The notes: a model not told the origin generated them from the sequence alone. Positions 18,415 to 27,508 are shown, counted from the first letter of the stretch. The stretch is 55,515 nt of DNA from Streptococcus parasanguinis (GCF_019929185.1 NZ_JAHZPC010000012.1:1-55515), one strand, 5' to 3'. Program-made: numbers and translations.

Positions 18415-18646
18415 GTTTAAACTCCTTACTGTAGGGCTTTTAGTAATACTTTGCCGAGTAATCAGCACCAGGATACATTCTACCATACTTCTTCGGCGTA
18501 ATTAGGATGCATCATAACATGCGTATATCGTATTTTCTCATTTCCACATATTTCTCACTGCTCATATGGGATTGGTCCTCATTGCTCTGCAAATTCAGTT
18601 AAATCAATAATATATATTTTTTCAACCTTTATACGGTAGTCCTTTT

Positions 18647-19780
18647 CTATTCCACACCCTCACTACCTCTTACTTTATATTTGAAATTTAATGCTTCCAT
18701 AATTGCATTCATGATATCCAAATCAAACTCTTTCCTTGAGATATCCATCGATTTAATCATCTTCTTATTATTTCTAAGAGACTTCCATAATAGCTTTTTA
18801 TCACGATCATAAAGTTCAATCTTATAAAGAAGATTTGCTAAAGACACAATAAAATCCTTGTGTTCTGTGCAAGTCTCTTTATTTATTTCTCTATCTTTCC
18901 AAGACATAAAGCTATCAAAATCTTCCTCAGAAAATTTAGGTAATAATCCTTGTATTGGATTTACTAGCAACTGCGTTGATGAAAGCATCAGATTTACATA
19001 TGAACCAAGTGCATATTGCTGCGCTTCAGACATCTTATTATAATCTAACCCAAAACTTTCAATTTCACCTATGGCATCAGTTAATTTACTGTTCTCATCA
19101 ATAATTCGACTAATACGTTCCTTTAATTCAATAATAGCAAGCTCATATGATTTTATATCTCTTTCACTTATAGCGATAAATACATTTTCTAAGTGGTTCT
19201 TATCACTCTTACTTTTCCAAAAGATTAATCCACTAGCTAATAAAGAGACACCAGCGATAGCCCATCCAACTGGACCTGCCAAAGCAAGAAAAGCATTTCC
19301 TGCTGCCATTCCGCCACCGCCTGCAGCAAGTGCTCCACCACCAAGCCATGCCAATGCAGCATTAGTAGCCGCAGCTCCGCTTAAAGTAGAGATAGCAGTA
19401 CCAGTTGATGCAACTCCAAAAGTTGTAGCAACACCCATTGCTACTGTCGGCCCCATTGTTACTACTGCAACACCCAGTCCTGCTCCAGCTGCTCCTACAC
19501 CTGCATTTTTTACTGTTACGTTTTTATAGTCCTTATCAATCTTATCTGCTTGTTGCTTCCAATTTAATCTTATCTGTTTTAATTCTTCATACTGAAGCTT
19601 CTGTTCACTAGGTACATTGCGTATTTTATCAAATTGTTCCTGTATGCTTGTTAATGACTTGTATAAACTTCTTGTATATTCTCCTAGCTCTCCAATGGCA
19701 TTATTTGTTTCTTTGATTGCAGCCTGAGCTTTATCTTGAGCTACTTGGAGTTTTGATTTCTTCTGTTTCTTTTTACTCAT
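18647..19780 (-). CDS. Protein of unknown function with a Gly/Ala-rich membrane segment
   Basis: 377 residues in three parts. Residues 1-90 are Lys-rich helical coiled coil (SKKKQKKSK; SIQEQFDKIR; LKQIRLNWKQQ). Residues 92-188 are a long Gly/Ala/Val/Thr-rich hydrophobic segment with glycine-zipper character (GVGAAGAGLGVAVV ... WAIAGVSLLASGLIFW), able to form two to four helices. Residues 195-377 are helical and charged. This coiled-coil/hydrophobic-hairpin/coiled-coil plan resembles alpha-helical pore-forming proteins, but no family is recognised. The ATG overlaps the upstream stop (ATGA), so it is coupled to the 488-residue partner. No signal peptide. Confidence 0.75.
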   Translation of the reverse strand: MSKKKQKKSKLQVAQDKAQAAIKETNNAIGELGEYTRSLYKSLTSIQEQFDKIRNVPSEQKLQYEELKQIRLNWKQQADKIDKDYKNVTVKNAGVGAAGAGLGVAVVTMGPTVAMGVATTFGVASTGTAISTLSGAAATNAALAWLGGGALAAGGGGMAAGNAFLALAGPVGWAIAGVSLLASGLIFWKSKSDKNHLENVFIAISERDIKSYELAIIELKERISRIIDENSKLTDAIGEIESFGLDYNKMSEAQQYALGSYVNLMLSSTQLLVNPIQGLLPKFSEEDFDSFMSWKDREINKETCTEHKDFIVSLANLLYKIELYDRDKKLLWKSLRNNKKMIKSMDISRKEFDLDIMNAIMEALNFKYKVRGSEGVE

Positions 19781-21243
19781 TTTTCTTTCTCACTCCCTTT
19801 AAAATAAGAATCGATATCTGCTTTATTTCTAAGTATCTCATCTTTAGGAACATTTCTTTTTTCTGCCAAGATTACCGACTTCTCAAAGGCTTGAACATAC
19901 ATATCGCTTTCTTTTAGTTCTATTGTAAATAGCAGCAATGACTCATCATCATATATTTCAGCAAGGAACTTCAAACCATCAACATAATCAGCTAGTATTA
20001 ATTTTTCACGTTTCAGGATAATTATTTTCTCCTTGATAACATGACGCTTTAAACCTCTGCTTGTCTCTCCATATAATGAAATCGTAAATCTTCCAATTCC
20101 AAAAATATTCAATCTCATTACAAATTCGGTGACATTTAAACTACCACCACCTTTAGTAAGCCCTCTTGCAATAGCATCTCCTGCGTCTATAGCACAGAAA
20201 GTACCATGTGCTACAGTCAACATTCGTTTTACTGTCGCATTCGAAAATGGTTCACATGACTTCCATAACAACGAAAAGGATCTATCGTCCTTTTTTGTCA
20301 TTGAGAAATATCTGACTAGACGTCTTATTGAGTAAATAATCCTTACCAATAATTCATTAACAAAGACCGGTATAGCTTGTGCCGTCTGAAATCTTGCATC
20401 ATAGCCTTGCTTATAAATATCGAGTGCTAATTTATTTATTGATTTATCAAATTCTCCAACAGGAAGATTCAACTTCCTCTTTATTGTAATAATATCATTT
20501 GTCCAGCTCCAGAAAGGTGAAGGAATTCCCATTCCTCTTCCTTTACTACTTGATGATCCTGATATATCTGAGATCAAGTGTCCAAACCAATTTACAAATC
20601 CACAGAACAGTTTACTTGGTATATTTTTACCTTCTAAATGAAAATCACCATCAAATTTAGAGAATGTGATCAATTCTCCTTCTGAAACAAAATGCGATGT
20701 ATTTGTAAACTGATCTAGAATGGAAAAGAATAGCCCAAGTATTGTAGGATTGTGGCCTAACGACTTAAAATGATGATTGGTTGGCGTCAAATCCAACAAT
20801 CCCTTCGCTATGTCTCCAATGCCATTTTGATCGTAAGGTATTTTGAACTTTTTCTCTAAGTGTCTAACTGCTGATGATAAATTTCCTTTGTCACCCGTCC
20901 ATCCACACAATTTAGCAAAGTCTTCTGTTCTATTAGCAAACCACTTATCTGTAATTTCTCCAATTGGAGACTCTCCCGGTTTTCCTACCAAAAATACATC
21001 TATAACACCACATAGGGCTCCACTACACGCAGATAAAATGTAATCGGTCTTATCACATTCAGGTGTTAGCTTTTTCAAGGAATCTAAGCTTTCCTCTAAT
21101 TTACTAGATACTAAATCAAGTTCACCTTCAGCTGTAGATAGTGCTGTCTTGATATCAGAAGCAAACTTATACCCATTTTCATTTATGCCGAGCTCCAACA
21201 ACATGAACGGTTCATTATTTATCTTTTTATGAAATGTAGTCAT
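19777..21243 (-). CDS. Large protein of unknown function, partner of the Gly/Ala-rich protein
   Basis: 488 residues from the ATG at 21243. A TTG at 21252 with AGGAG upstream is an alternative start, giving 491. Residues about 25-65 are helical. A hydrophobic stretch follows (ILSACSGALCGVIDVFLVGKP), then ILGLFFSILDQF, and a striking motif FCGFVNWFGHLISDISGSSSS followed by KGRGMGIPSPFW (about 215-245). The C-terminal third has strand-like segments. I do not recognise it as a catalogued domain. Tight 4-base coupling to the membrane-active-looking downstream gene, location in an accessory island and low GC suggest a two-gene defence, toxin or competition module. That role is inference. Confidence 0.75.
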   Translation of the reverse strand: MTTFHKKINNEPFMLLELGINENGYKFASDIKTALSTAEGELDLVSSKLEESLDSLKKLTPECDKTDYILSACSGALCGVIDVFLVGKPGESPIGEITDKWFANRTEDFAKLCGWTGDKGNLSSAVRHLEKKFKIPYDQNGIGDIAKGLLDLTPTNHHFKSLGHNPTILGLFFSILDQFTNTSHFVSEGELITFSKFDGDFHLEGKNIPSKLFCGFVNWFGHLISDISGSSSSKGRGMGIPSPFWSWTNDIITIKRKLNLPVGEFDKSINKLALDIYKQGYDARFQTAQAIPVFVNELLVRIIYSIRRLVRYFSMTKKDDRSFSLLWKSCEPFSNATVKRMLTVAHGTFCAIDAGDAIARGLTKGGGSLNVTEFVMRLNIFGIGRFTISLYGETSRGLKRHVIKEKIIILKREKLILADYVDGLKFLAEIYDDESLLLFTIELKESDMYVQAFEKSVILAEKRNVPKDEILRNKADIDSYFKGSEKEK

Positions 21244-21252
21244 CTGCTCCAA

Positions 21253-21645
21253 TTACTCCTAATTCTACGGTTTCTATCGCATGTGCCGGAAGTATCCACT
21301 TCTACTTCACTGCTTCAATATGGAACAAGTACAAACTGAGATTTACTTAAATGAAATCCACTCTGCCTTTGATAGACAGGTTATGTGTTCTGTGCGAAGA
21401 ACCTCTTCCAAAGGAAACAACATCCATAACTCCACTTAAAATTACAATTGAAAATTCTCTAACATTAATCATCTAATTAGCCAATCGTTTCTTTCAATAA
21501 TAGATACGCTAATCTAAATTTTAGAATCCTTTACCTTACTAATTCTATTACTAGCCAATATCGTATAAATTAAATAACCAACAAAAATGATCATAAAAAT
21601 AACATAGCAGCCAGTTTTACAACTTACTACTTTTCATATGATAAT
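21253..21645. other. Intergenic stretch with an rlmD-end-like repeat and a gene-tail remnant
   Basis: No gene with an RBS was found here. Two structures were seen. Positions 21261-21320 are a diverged direct copy of 32955-33018, next to rlmD, including an exact 11-base core ACTTCTACTTC at 21298-21308. Positions 21519-21602 copy the 3' end of the CPBP gene at 22226. A weak -10 TAGAAT near 21263 may drive the two-gene system. Confidence 0.6.
21519..21602 (-). pseudogene. Duplicated 3' tail of the CPBP protease gene
   Basis: About 80 bases match the end of the intact gene (22245-22330) at over 85 percent. They encode the same C-terminal residues (IGYLIYTILASNRIS, with V for the first I). The rest of the gene is absent. 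Together with the intact copy it brackets the nucleotidyltransferase-like gene as a direct repeat. Confidence 0.75.
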
Positions 21646-22137
21646 TTACAAATGTCTTTCCAGCCACTCTATCTTTTTAAAATCCTTATTGTTATTTTGT
21701 TCATTTCGATAAGAATCTTGGGAAGAAGCCTTGTAAATACTTAAAAACTGTTCCAAGCTTGGAACTCGAAAAGTGATGTCATCGAGATGAATCAGCTCTA
21801 TATCCAATTCCGAAACTCCTGCAAAATCAGGTAAAGAATCAATACTTCCCAATTCAACGCTCAGACCATCCTTTTGGAATTCATGCTCATGAATATCTAT
21901 TAAGACGTAGCCTAAGTCTTTCATCACTTTCATTATCTTGTCCCAGTCATAAATTCTGAGATGATCAGGTGCTTCCCAACCTCTAGGGTCACCAGGCACA
22001 TGAATGTCAATGTCAGACGGCTCCCAATTTTCTTTCGTTCTAAACTCCAATCCCAAAGACCCCATCAGTGTCGGTGTAATTCCGACTCGATTTAAATGGA
22101 AACAAATAGTTTTAAATTCTTCAAATAAGAGACTCAT
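21646..22137 (-). CDS. Nucleotidyltransferase-fold protein
   Basis: 163 residues. LMGSLGLEFRTKENWEPSDIDIHVPGD (about 20-46) contains the GS...DxD signature of the nucleotidyltransferase superfamily. The rest (VLIDIHEHEFQKDGLSVELGS; ITFRVPSLEQFL) fits the HI0073/MNT-like or aminoglycoside-type minimal fold. No HEPN partner follows, so it is not an obvious MNT-HEPN toxin-antitoxin pair. The gene lies between two copies of the CPBP tail and was probably brought in by recombination. Substrate unknown. Confidence 0.7.
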   Translation of the reverse strand: MSLLFEEFKTICFHLNRVGITPTLMGSLGLEFRTKENWEPSDIDIHVPGDPRGWEAPDHLRIYDWDKIMKVMKDLGYVLIDIHEHEFQKDGLSVELGSIDSLPDFAGVSELDIELIHLDDITFRVPSLEQFLSIYKASSQDSYRNEQNNNKDFKKIEWLERHL

Positions 22138-22225
22138 GTTTACTCTAAACCTTTCATCTAAATGTTCGTTATTTCTACTTTATTACCTTGAACAAAATCA
22201 TTTTCATTTTCTAGAGTATATCCAG

Positions 22226-22978
22226 TTATTTTAGATACAAAGTCTTTTCCTTACTAATTCTATTACTAGCCAATATCGTATAAATCAAATAACCAATAAA
22301 AATGATAATAAAAATAACATTAATTTTTAACACAAAATAGAGATTTAACAAATTTGCAAACGCATGAAATAATAGACAGTACCCCACAGATTTCGTTTGA
22401 CGGTAAAGAAGTCCTAAAACAAAACTTAAAAATAATGTATATATAAATAATAAAATAAAAGGAAATCCTTGATGACTTTCTCCAACTATAAACCATAAAG
22501 GCAGATGCCAAATTCCCCAGATTGAACCGACAATCAAATTAGATTGCCAATAAGTATATTTTTTATCAAGTAATGGTTGTAATATTCCTCTCCATCCTAA
22601 TTCTTCATGTCCACCACCAAAAAAAATTAGTTGTATAAAGAATAATGGCATCAGATAAATTGATACTCCATTTAATTCCAAGGAAGATACAGAAAATAGT
22701 ATCAAAATTGCTAACAAATGAATAATGAAATAAATACTACTTTTTCCTTTCTTACTAAATAGAAAATGTTGAAATTTTATATTATTCCTTTTCAAATAAA
22801 AGCCACTTGCAATAGCTGGTCCAAGTGCACCTACTATATGTAATGATCTCCCTATAATCGTTTCTAATCCCAAAATATGAGATTGCGTAATTATGGCGAG
22901 AAGCCCCCATGTTATATAAGTAATTCCAAATGTAATATAAAGATAATTTTTTAAATTCCTTTTATCAATTTCTGTCAT
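22226..22978 (-). CDS. CPBP family intramembrane protease, copy C
   Basis: 250 residues, about eight transmembrane helices, AT-rich coding unlike copies A and B. Motifs: GGGHEELGWRGILQ (EExxxR), IWGIWHLPLWF and LLFHAFANLL. It is an active-site-complete member of the Rce1/CPBP glutamate protease family. The gene is monocistronic, between the nucleotidyltransferase-like gene and a terminator. Immunity or peptide-processing roles are known for some relatives. No bacteriocin cluster is adjacent, although an exporter-type ABC gene lies downstream in the map. Confidence 0.88.
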   Translation of the reverse strand: MTEIDKRNLKNYLYITFGITYITWGLLAIITQSHILGLETIIGRSLHIVGALGPAIASGFYLKRNNIKFQHFLFSKKGKSSIYFIIHLLAILILFSVSSLELNGVSIYLMPLFFIQLIFFGGGHEELGWRGILQPLLDKKYTYWQSNLIVGSIWGIWHLPLWFIVGESHQGFPFILLFIYTLFLSFVLGLLYRQTKSVGYCLLFHAFANLLNLYFVLKINVIFIIIFIGYLIYTILASNRISKEKTLYLK

Positions 22979-23074
22979 TTCATCTCCATATCTTGATTAT
23001 TTTAAATGTAATATTTTCTGCTTCTTAGTTACTCTCGATTATAACTACCTATATTCTATCACAAAAATGCAAAA

Positions 23075-23096
23075 AAAGCCTTACAATCAAGGCTTT
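23075..23096 (-). terminator. Terminator behind the ABC transporter operon
   Basis: Stem AAAGCCTT (23075-23082) and AAGGCTTT (23089-23096), six-base loop, seven T on the minus strand. About 100 bases past the exporter stop, with an rlmD-end-like sequence between. Confidence 0.8.
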
Positions 23097-23135
23097 ACAG
23101 TATCCCTTTCGTTACAAGGTTTTTACACTTTTACC

Positions 23136-23172
23136 AGCAGACCTACACACTCAACATGTGGTGCTAGTAAAC
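23136..23172. repeat. att-like copy of the rlmD 3' end
   Basis: ACACACTCAACATGTGGTGC (23145-23164) resembles ACACACTCGACGTGGTGC in the 3' coding end of rlmD (33087-33104). It differs by one substitution and two or three inserted bases. The 3' end of this methyltransferase gene is a known integration target of streptococcal integrative conjugative elements. This copy is the probable left boundary of one inserted segment ending at rlmD. No integrase gene remains. Confidence 0.55.
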
Positions 23173-23197
23173 TTCTATATTATAGAACGAAAGAGAA

Positions 23198-24880
23198 TTA
23201 CACACTCAACTCAAACAACTTATAAAACTCACCTCTCCTATCCATCAAATCACTGAAAGAACCATCTTCAACAATAACGCCATCTTTCATAAAGAGAATT
23301 CTATCGTATATTTTCAAAATGTTCTCATTCAACTTGTGGGTTACTACAAGTGCAGTCAAATTTTGAATATCCAAGATTGAACTTTCAATTTCAGTAGTTA
23401 CTTGATTATCCAAAGATGAAGTAGCCTCATCCAATAATAAGATTGGTGTTTTTCGAATCAAGGCGCGCGCAATACTAACTCTTTGTTTTTGTCCGCCAGA
23501 TAAATTTGATCCATTCTCTCCACATAAAGCTTGTAGACCTAATTCATTTTCTAAAACATAACTTTCTAAACCTGACTGCTGTACAGCTTTCTTTATTTCC
23601 TCATCAGTGAAGGATTGATTAAGAGTAATATTTGCTCTTAAAGTATCATCAAAGATATAAATTTCTTGCTGAACAATCGTCATCAAGTTATAAAGACTCT
23701 CTGCTGAAATAGCTTGTATATCTTGATTATCAATTGAAATATGTCCACTTGTTACATCATAAAAACGCAGCAATAGATTGAGCAAAGTTGATTTTCCACT
23801 CCCTGACATTCCTACAATTGCAATTTTTTCCCCTTTTTGAATCTTCAAAGATAAATGATTAAAAACCTTTTCTTCAGTATTAGGATAAGAAAAATCTATA
23901 TTTGAAAAAGAAATATCATCATCGAAATATTCTTTCATTTTACCAGTTTGAAGTTCGATTACATCTTTTACCTCAAATGCATCTAGTGTTGCCTGACCTT
24001 CACGGAATTTACTCATTCCCATACCAACTTCATTTAGTGGCATTACTACAAAATTGACCAGTTGAACAATAGCTGTTACACTTCCAATTGTGGTATAGCC
24101 ATTAAAAACAAGATACATTCCTCCACCAAAGGCTACTAAAAAAACAATCATCCCCGAAAGCTGCGAAATAACATTTGCTAAGACATCAAATTTTCCTTTC
24201 ATAAAATATATCTCATCCAATTTTTCGCTTTCATTTCTGTAATCTTGACGGATAGCCTCTTTCACATTAAAACTTTTTATAACTAGAAACCCTGCTAAAA
24301 TATCTTTAACCTTAGCTAAATACTTCTGATCGGCAATCATGGCACTCTTTTGAAGATAAGCTGATTTTTGTCCAATGAATCCAGAAATCATCATTGGAAT
24401 AATGCTAGCAATGATAACCAATAAGGTCAAATACCAATTACCTATAAACATAGCTAGGAGCGAAAAAATCATTAAGGAAAGGTTTTTTGAAATATTAAAA
24501 TACTGGTGTAGATAATCTTGCTCAATTTTCTTCATATTTTCGGTTAATACAGAAATAAATTTCCCTGATTTTTCTTTAGAAAAGTCTCTATAATCCCTAT
24601 CTAAAATAGATTGGAACACCTTATTTTTGTATCTTGACATGATTTGCCTAACAAGTCTATTTTTCAATCGAAGAGATATAAAGTTGAGCCCTGCATATAT
24701 GAAAATAACACTAGCTCCTACTAGTACCGCTTGAGTTAAGGCATCTTCATTTTGGGACATACCACTATCAATAATACCTTTAATAGAATAAGCAAAAGCA
24801 ATATTAGTTAAAGGGACCAGTATATTAAATATCATGAAAGCATAAAAAGCCTTCTGATGATTCTTTATCAATTGTTTCAT
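23198..24880 (-). CDS. ABC exporter, fused permease and ATPase
   Basis: 560 residues. N-terminal half: six transmembrane helices (type I exporter fold, about 15-300). C-terminal ATPase (about 320-560) with Walker A GMSGSGKST, signature LSGGQKQRVSIARAL, Walker B ILLLDEATSSLD and a switch His in ALVVTHKL. It should work as a homodimer or with a second half transporter exporting a peptide, drug or lipid. No C39 peptidase domain is present, so no leader-peptide processing. Lies 2 bases after the upstream ATPase gene in a TetR-controlled operon. Confidence 0.92.
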   Translation of the reverse strand: MKQLIKNHQKAFYAFMIFNILVPLTNIAFAYSIKGIIDSGMSQNEDALTQAVLVGASVIFIYAGLNFISLRLKNRLVRQIMSRYKNKVFQSILDRDYRDFSKEKSGKFISVLTENMKKIEQDYLHQYFNISKNLSLMIFSLLAMFIGNWYLTLLVIIASIIPMMISGFIGQKSAYLQKSAMIADQKYLAKVKDILAGFLVIKSFNVKEAIRQDYRNESEKLDEIYFMKGKFDVLANVISQLSGMIVFLVAFGGGMYLVFNGYTTIGSVTAIVQLVNFVVMPLNEVGMGMSKFREGQATLDAFEVKDVIELQTGKMKEYFDDDISFSNIDFSYPNTEEKVFNHLSLKIQKGEKIAIVGMSGSGKSTLLNLLLRFYDVTSGHISIDNQDIQAISAESLYNLMTIVQQEIYIFDDTLRANITLNQSFTDEEIKKAVQQSGLESYVLENELGLQALCGENGSNLSGGQKQRVSIARALIRKTPILLLDEATSSLDNQVTTEIESSILDIQNLTALVVTHKLNENILKIYDRILFMKDGVIVEDGSFSDLMDRRGEFYKLFELSV

Positions 24881-24882
24881 CC

Positions 24883-25620
24883 TTAATCTACCTCATAATT
24901 CTTAATTTCATTTAGAAAATGAGACATAAAATATTCTTCTAAGTTAATATTCTCTCTCCTAATCTCTTTCATAGAGACTTGTTCTACAATTTCTCCATTT
25001 TTGATAAAACCAATTTTATCTGCTATCTGTGAAATTTCCGATAATATATGACTCGATATTAGTATTGTAATTCCATGCTCCTTAGAAAGCGACAACAAAA
25101 GATTTCGAATTTCTTGAATTCCTATTGGATCTAAACCATTGATTGGCTCATCTAAAATTAACAATTTAGGTTTTGTTAGAAAGGCACGAGCTAAACCAAG
25201 CCTTTGCCTCATTCCTAACGAAAAATCTTTTACTTTTTTAGTCGTATTCTTTAATCCGACCATTCTTAAGGCTCTTATTATATCTGATTCAATAATATTT
25301 TTCCCCATATACTGAGCGTGAATTTCCAAAATTTCTTTTGCAGTGTAATTATCATAAAAAATTGGTGATTCAATAATACTTCCAATCTGACTTAGGATTT
25401 CTTCTCTGTGTTCTTGTAGATTTTTCCCAAAAATTTCAATACTACCTGATGTAATTGTTGATAAGGATAACATACATTTCATTAACGTTGTTTTTCCAGC
25501 ACCATTCGGTCCTAAAAAACCATAGATTTCTCCTTCAGCAATTTGAAGGTTGATCCCACTTAAAATTTCTTCTTTATCAATTGTTTTAAAAACTTCTTTT
25601 ATTTCAACAATATTTCTCAT
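24883..25620 (-). CDS. ABC transporter ATP-binding protein (BcrA-like)
   Basis: 245 residues from ATG 25620 with GAGAGA upstream; the open frame extends to 25656. Walker A GPNGAGKTT, signature FSLGMRQRLGLARAF and Walker B LLILDEPINGLD are complete. This domain type, paired with a separate ABC-2 permease, is typical of bacitracin, lantibiotic or other peptide resistance exporters. Its permease is the gene immediately upstream. Substrate unknown. Confidence 0.92.
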   Translation of the reverse strand: MRNIVEIKEVFKTIDKEEILSGINLQIAEGEIYGFLGPNGAGKTTLMKCMLSLSTITSGSIEIFGKNLQEHREEILSQIGSIIESPIFYDNYTAKEILEIHAQYMGKNIIESDIIRALRMVGLKNTTKKVKDFSLGMRQRLGLARAFLTKPKLLILDEPINGLDPIGIQEIRNLLLSLSKEHGITILISSHILSEISQIADKIGFIKNGEIVEQVSMKEIRRENINLEEYFMSHFLNEIKNYEVD

Positions 25621-25755
25621 TTCTATCTCTCTTTCTATATCCAGCTTTAAATGCAAGAATTTTTCTCCCGGAGCATAAATACTAACTTATACAGTCTCTT
25701 TTTTTATAGAAATCATCAAGGAATTATCACTTTCCTTCGATTGAACTCAACTATG

Positions 25756-26496
25756 CTATTTGATACTAATATCTTGTCTTGAAATATTAAAAATTGAAAA
25801 TGAAGTAATCATTAAGCTTATGAAACTTGCAAATATCAAAAAGAATAAATTATCAGCAATATTATTAGATAAACTTCCTGGACTTACATTTGAAAGTAAT
25901 ACTGCTAAACCAAGTCCTGTAAGCATTGTTATAGCTGTTGAATGCTTAATCATACCTAAAACAAATGGTAGTAACCCTATTAGTACTGTTGCAAACGTTA
26001 TTCCAGCTAAGTTAATTAATTGACTAGCTAGAGGGATATAACTAGATTCAGTTACAACAGCCATGAATCTAATGAATAATTGAATCACTAAATGTGCAGA
26101 AAAATGGGCAATAAATGCTATTAGAATGACTGAAAGAATTTTTCCCCAAAGTAACTTTATTTTAGAAATAGGGTAAGAAAACAACTGAAAAATTGTTCTT
26201 CGTTTAAATTCATCAATAATAATCGTAGATAATAAATAAGATTCGAAAATCAAAAATGCTGCTTTTGTAAATAAAGATGAAAACAATGAAGCTACAATTG
26301 CCCAACCTTCCCATTTACCAGTAATTCTAATAACATTAGAATCCTGTCCAGTGAATTCTCCTAGTTTATTGTCAGTACCTAAACCCATAATAATGATTGC
26401 TGTAATACCTAACACTATAAATAAGGTACACAACCAGGCTAAAAATAATTTAGATTTAGAAACTTTATTTAATTCAATTTTAATAAGCGACAACAT
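25756..26496 (-). CDS. ABC-2 type transporter permease
   Basis: 246 residues with six predicted transmembrane helices: FLAWLCTLFIVLGITAIII near the N-terminus, then AAFLIFESYLLSTIIIDEFKRRTIFQLFSYPISK, typical of the ABC-2 fold in BcrB/LanF-like immunity permeases, and further helices to the end. Its ATPase is the next gene, after a 135-base gap. Downstream of two palindromic TetR-type operators, it is the first structural gene of the regulated unit. Confidence 0.88.
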   Translation of the reverse strand: MLSLIKIELNKVSKSKLFLAWLCTLFIVLGITAIIIMGLGTDNKLGEFTGQDSNVIRITGKWEGWAIVASLFSSLFTKAAFLIFESYLLSTIIIDEFKRRTIFQLFSYPISKIKLLWGKILSVILIAFIAHFSAHLVIQLFIRFMAVVTESSYIPLASQLINLAGITFATVLIGLLPFVLGMIKHSTAITMLTGLGLAVLLSNVSPGSLSNNIADNLFFLIFASFISLMITSFSIFNISRQDISIK

Positions 26497-26576
26497 AGAT
26501 TCTTTCCTCCGAAGTGTAAATAAAGAATAAACTATTCAAACTAATCTCAACAAATATTTAATACAATAGCACATAG

Positions 26577-26629
26577 ATACATACTGTTGGTATGTATGTG
26601 CTAAAAAAACAAACATACCCATGGTATGT
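26577..26629. promoter_or_regulatory. Two TetR-type operators upstream of the ABC operon
   Basis: Operator 1: ATACATAC, five-base spacer TGTTG, GTATGTAT (26577-26597), perfect eight-base arms. Operator 2: ACATACC, CAT, GGTATGT (26613-26629), perfect seven-base arms. With the site upstream of tetR they share the 15-mer pattern CATAC[C/T]NNTGGTATG. A third, weaker inverted repeat (AATAACA/TGTTATT, 26643-26668) follows and may be a degenerate operator or the end of the tetR transcript. Confidence 0.85.
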
Positions 26630-26760
26630 AAAATAGGATTTTAATAACACACATAAAGTATGTTATTTTTTTAAGTATCAAAATGTAAAATAGATCGTTC
26701 AATTGATATTACATAGATAGAAATTAGTATTAACAAGCATGTCATGCAACTACTTATTTC

Positions 26761-27390
26761 CTATTTTTTTAAGTGATCAAATAACTTGAAAATAACCTCC
26801 ATCATTTCATTAGTAATTAACTGTACCCCTAGACCTTCAAAAGTAAGTTTAATGAAATTCATTTTACGCTTTAATTCCACTAATGAAAAAACGGAAATTT
26901 GAAAACCAATCCAAATATTTAGAGTTAAAACAATTAAATCTGCTAGCTCTTCTGGATATTCTGTTTTAATAGACCCATCTTCAACACCTTCGTAAACTTT
27001 TTCTCTAATTTCGGGTAAAAAATCAGAAAATAGACCTAGATACTGCTCTCCCAATAAGCGTGGACTTCTTAGCATAATTGAAGCAGAGTAGACGAGCCTT
27101 TGGTGTTCAAAGTTAGAGAAAGAATCCATCAAAGAATTTTGTATCTTTTCTAATCCAGTATTTCCTCTCCAATTATAATTTAAAATTTCTTGATTATTTT
27201 CGCTAATGATCGTTTGCAAAATATCATATTTAGACTCAAAATGATGATAAATAACACCTTTCGTCAATCCACCTAAGCCATCTATGATATCTTGTATTGA
27301 CGTATTATCAAATCCTTTTTCTAAAAATAAATCTTTAGAGACCTCTAGTATTTTTTTTCTAGTTTCATGTGAGTTTCTATTTCTTGCCAT
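26761..27390 (-). CDS. TetR family repressor
   Basis: 209 residues. N-terminal TetR helix-turn-helix (about 8-55): TRKKILEVSKDLFLEKGFDNTSIQDI, then GGLTKGVIYHHFESKYDIL, a textbook recognition region. The C-terminal helical domain (60-209) is the ligand-sensing and dimerisation part. It sits upstream of the ABC genes on the same strand, and matching palindromes precede both tetR and the ABC operon. Direct autoregulation and control of the transporter, relieved by an exported compound, are therefore likely. Confidence 0.93.
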   Translation of the reverse strand: MARNRNSHETRKKILEVSKDLFLEKGFDNTSIQDIIDGLGGLTKGVIYHHFESKYDILQTIISENNQEILNYNWRGNTGLEKIQNSLMDSFSNFEHQRLVYSASIMLRSPRLLGEQYLGLFSDFLPEIREKVYEGVEDGSIKTEYPEELADLIVLTLNIWIGFQISVFSLVELKRKMNFIKLTFEGLGVQLITNEMMEVIFKLFDHLKK

Positions 27391-27406
27391 TCCAGTCCCT
27401 TTCTAT

Positions 27407-27421
27407 CATACCAATGGTATG
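27407..27421. promoter_or_regulatory. TetR operator at the tetR promoter
   Basis: CATACC-AAT-GGTATG, a perfect palindrome with six-base arms. It lies 16 bases upstream of the tetR start and matches the two operators before the ABC permease. Confidence 0.85.
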
Positions 27422-27473
27422 TAACTTCTATTGTAGTGGACGAAACTAATAATGTCAAGTTCTTTATTGGAAT

Positions 27474-27508
27474 ATAACAAAAAGCCTTAATTCAAGGCTT
27501 TTTGTTAT
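27474..27508. terminator. Strong bidirectional-type terminator
   Basis: Fifteen-base-pair perfect stem (27474-27488 with 27494-27508) around AATTC, core AAGCCTT/AAGGCTT flanked by A and T runs. It insulates tetR from the gene upstream of it (27538-28821). Confidence 0.9.

Noticed and set aside
19071..19529. Plus-strand 152-residue Ala/Pro-rich open frame
   Set aside because: It is the antisense of the Gly/Ala-rich codons of the 377-residue gene and has no start signal.
21646..22137. MNT-HEPN toxin-antitoxin pair
   Set aside because: The nucleotidyltransferase fold is plausible, but no HEPN gene is adjacent.
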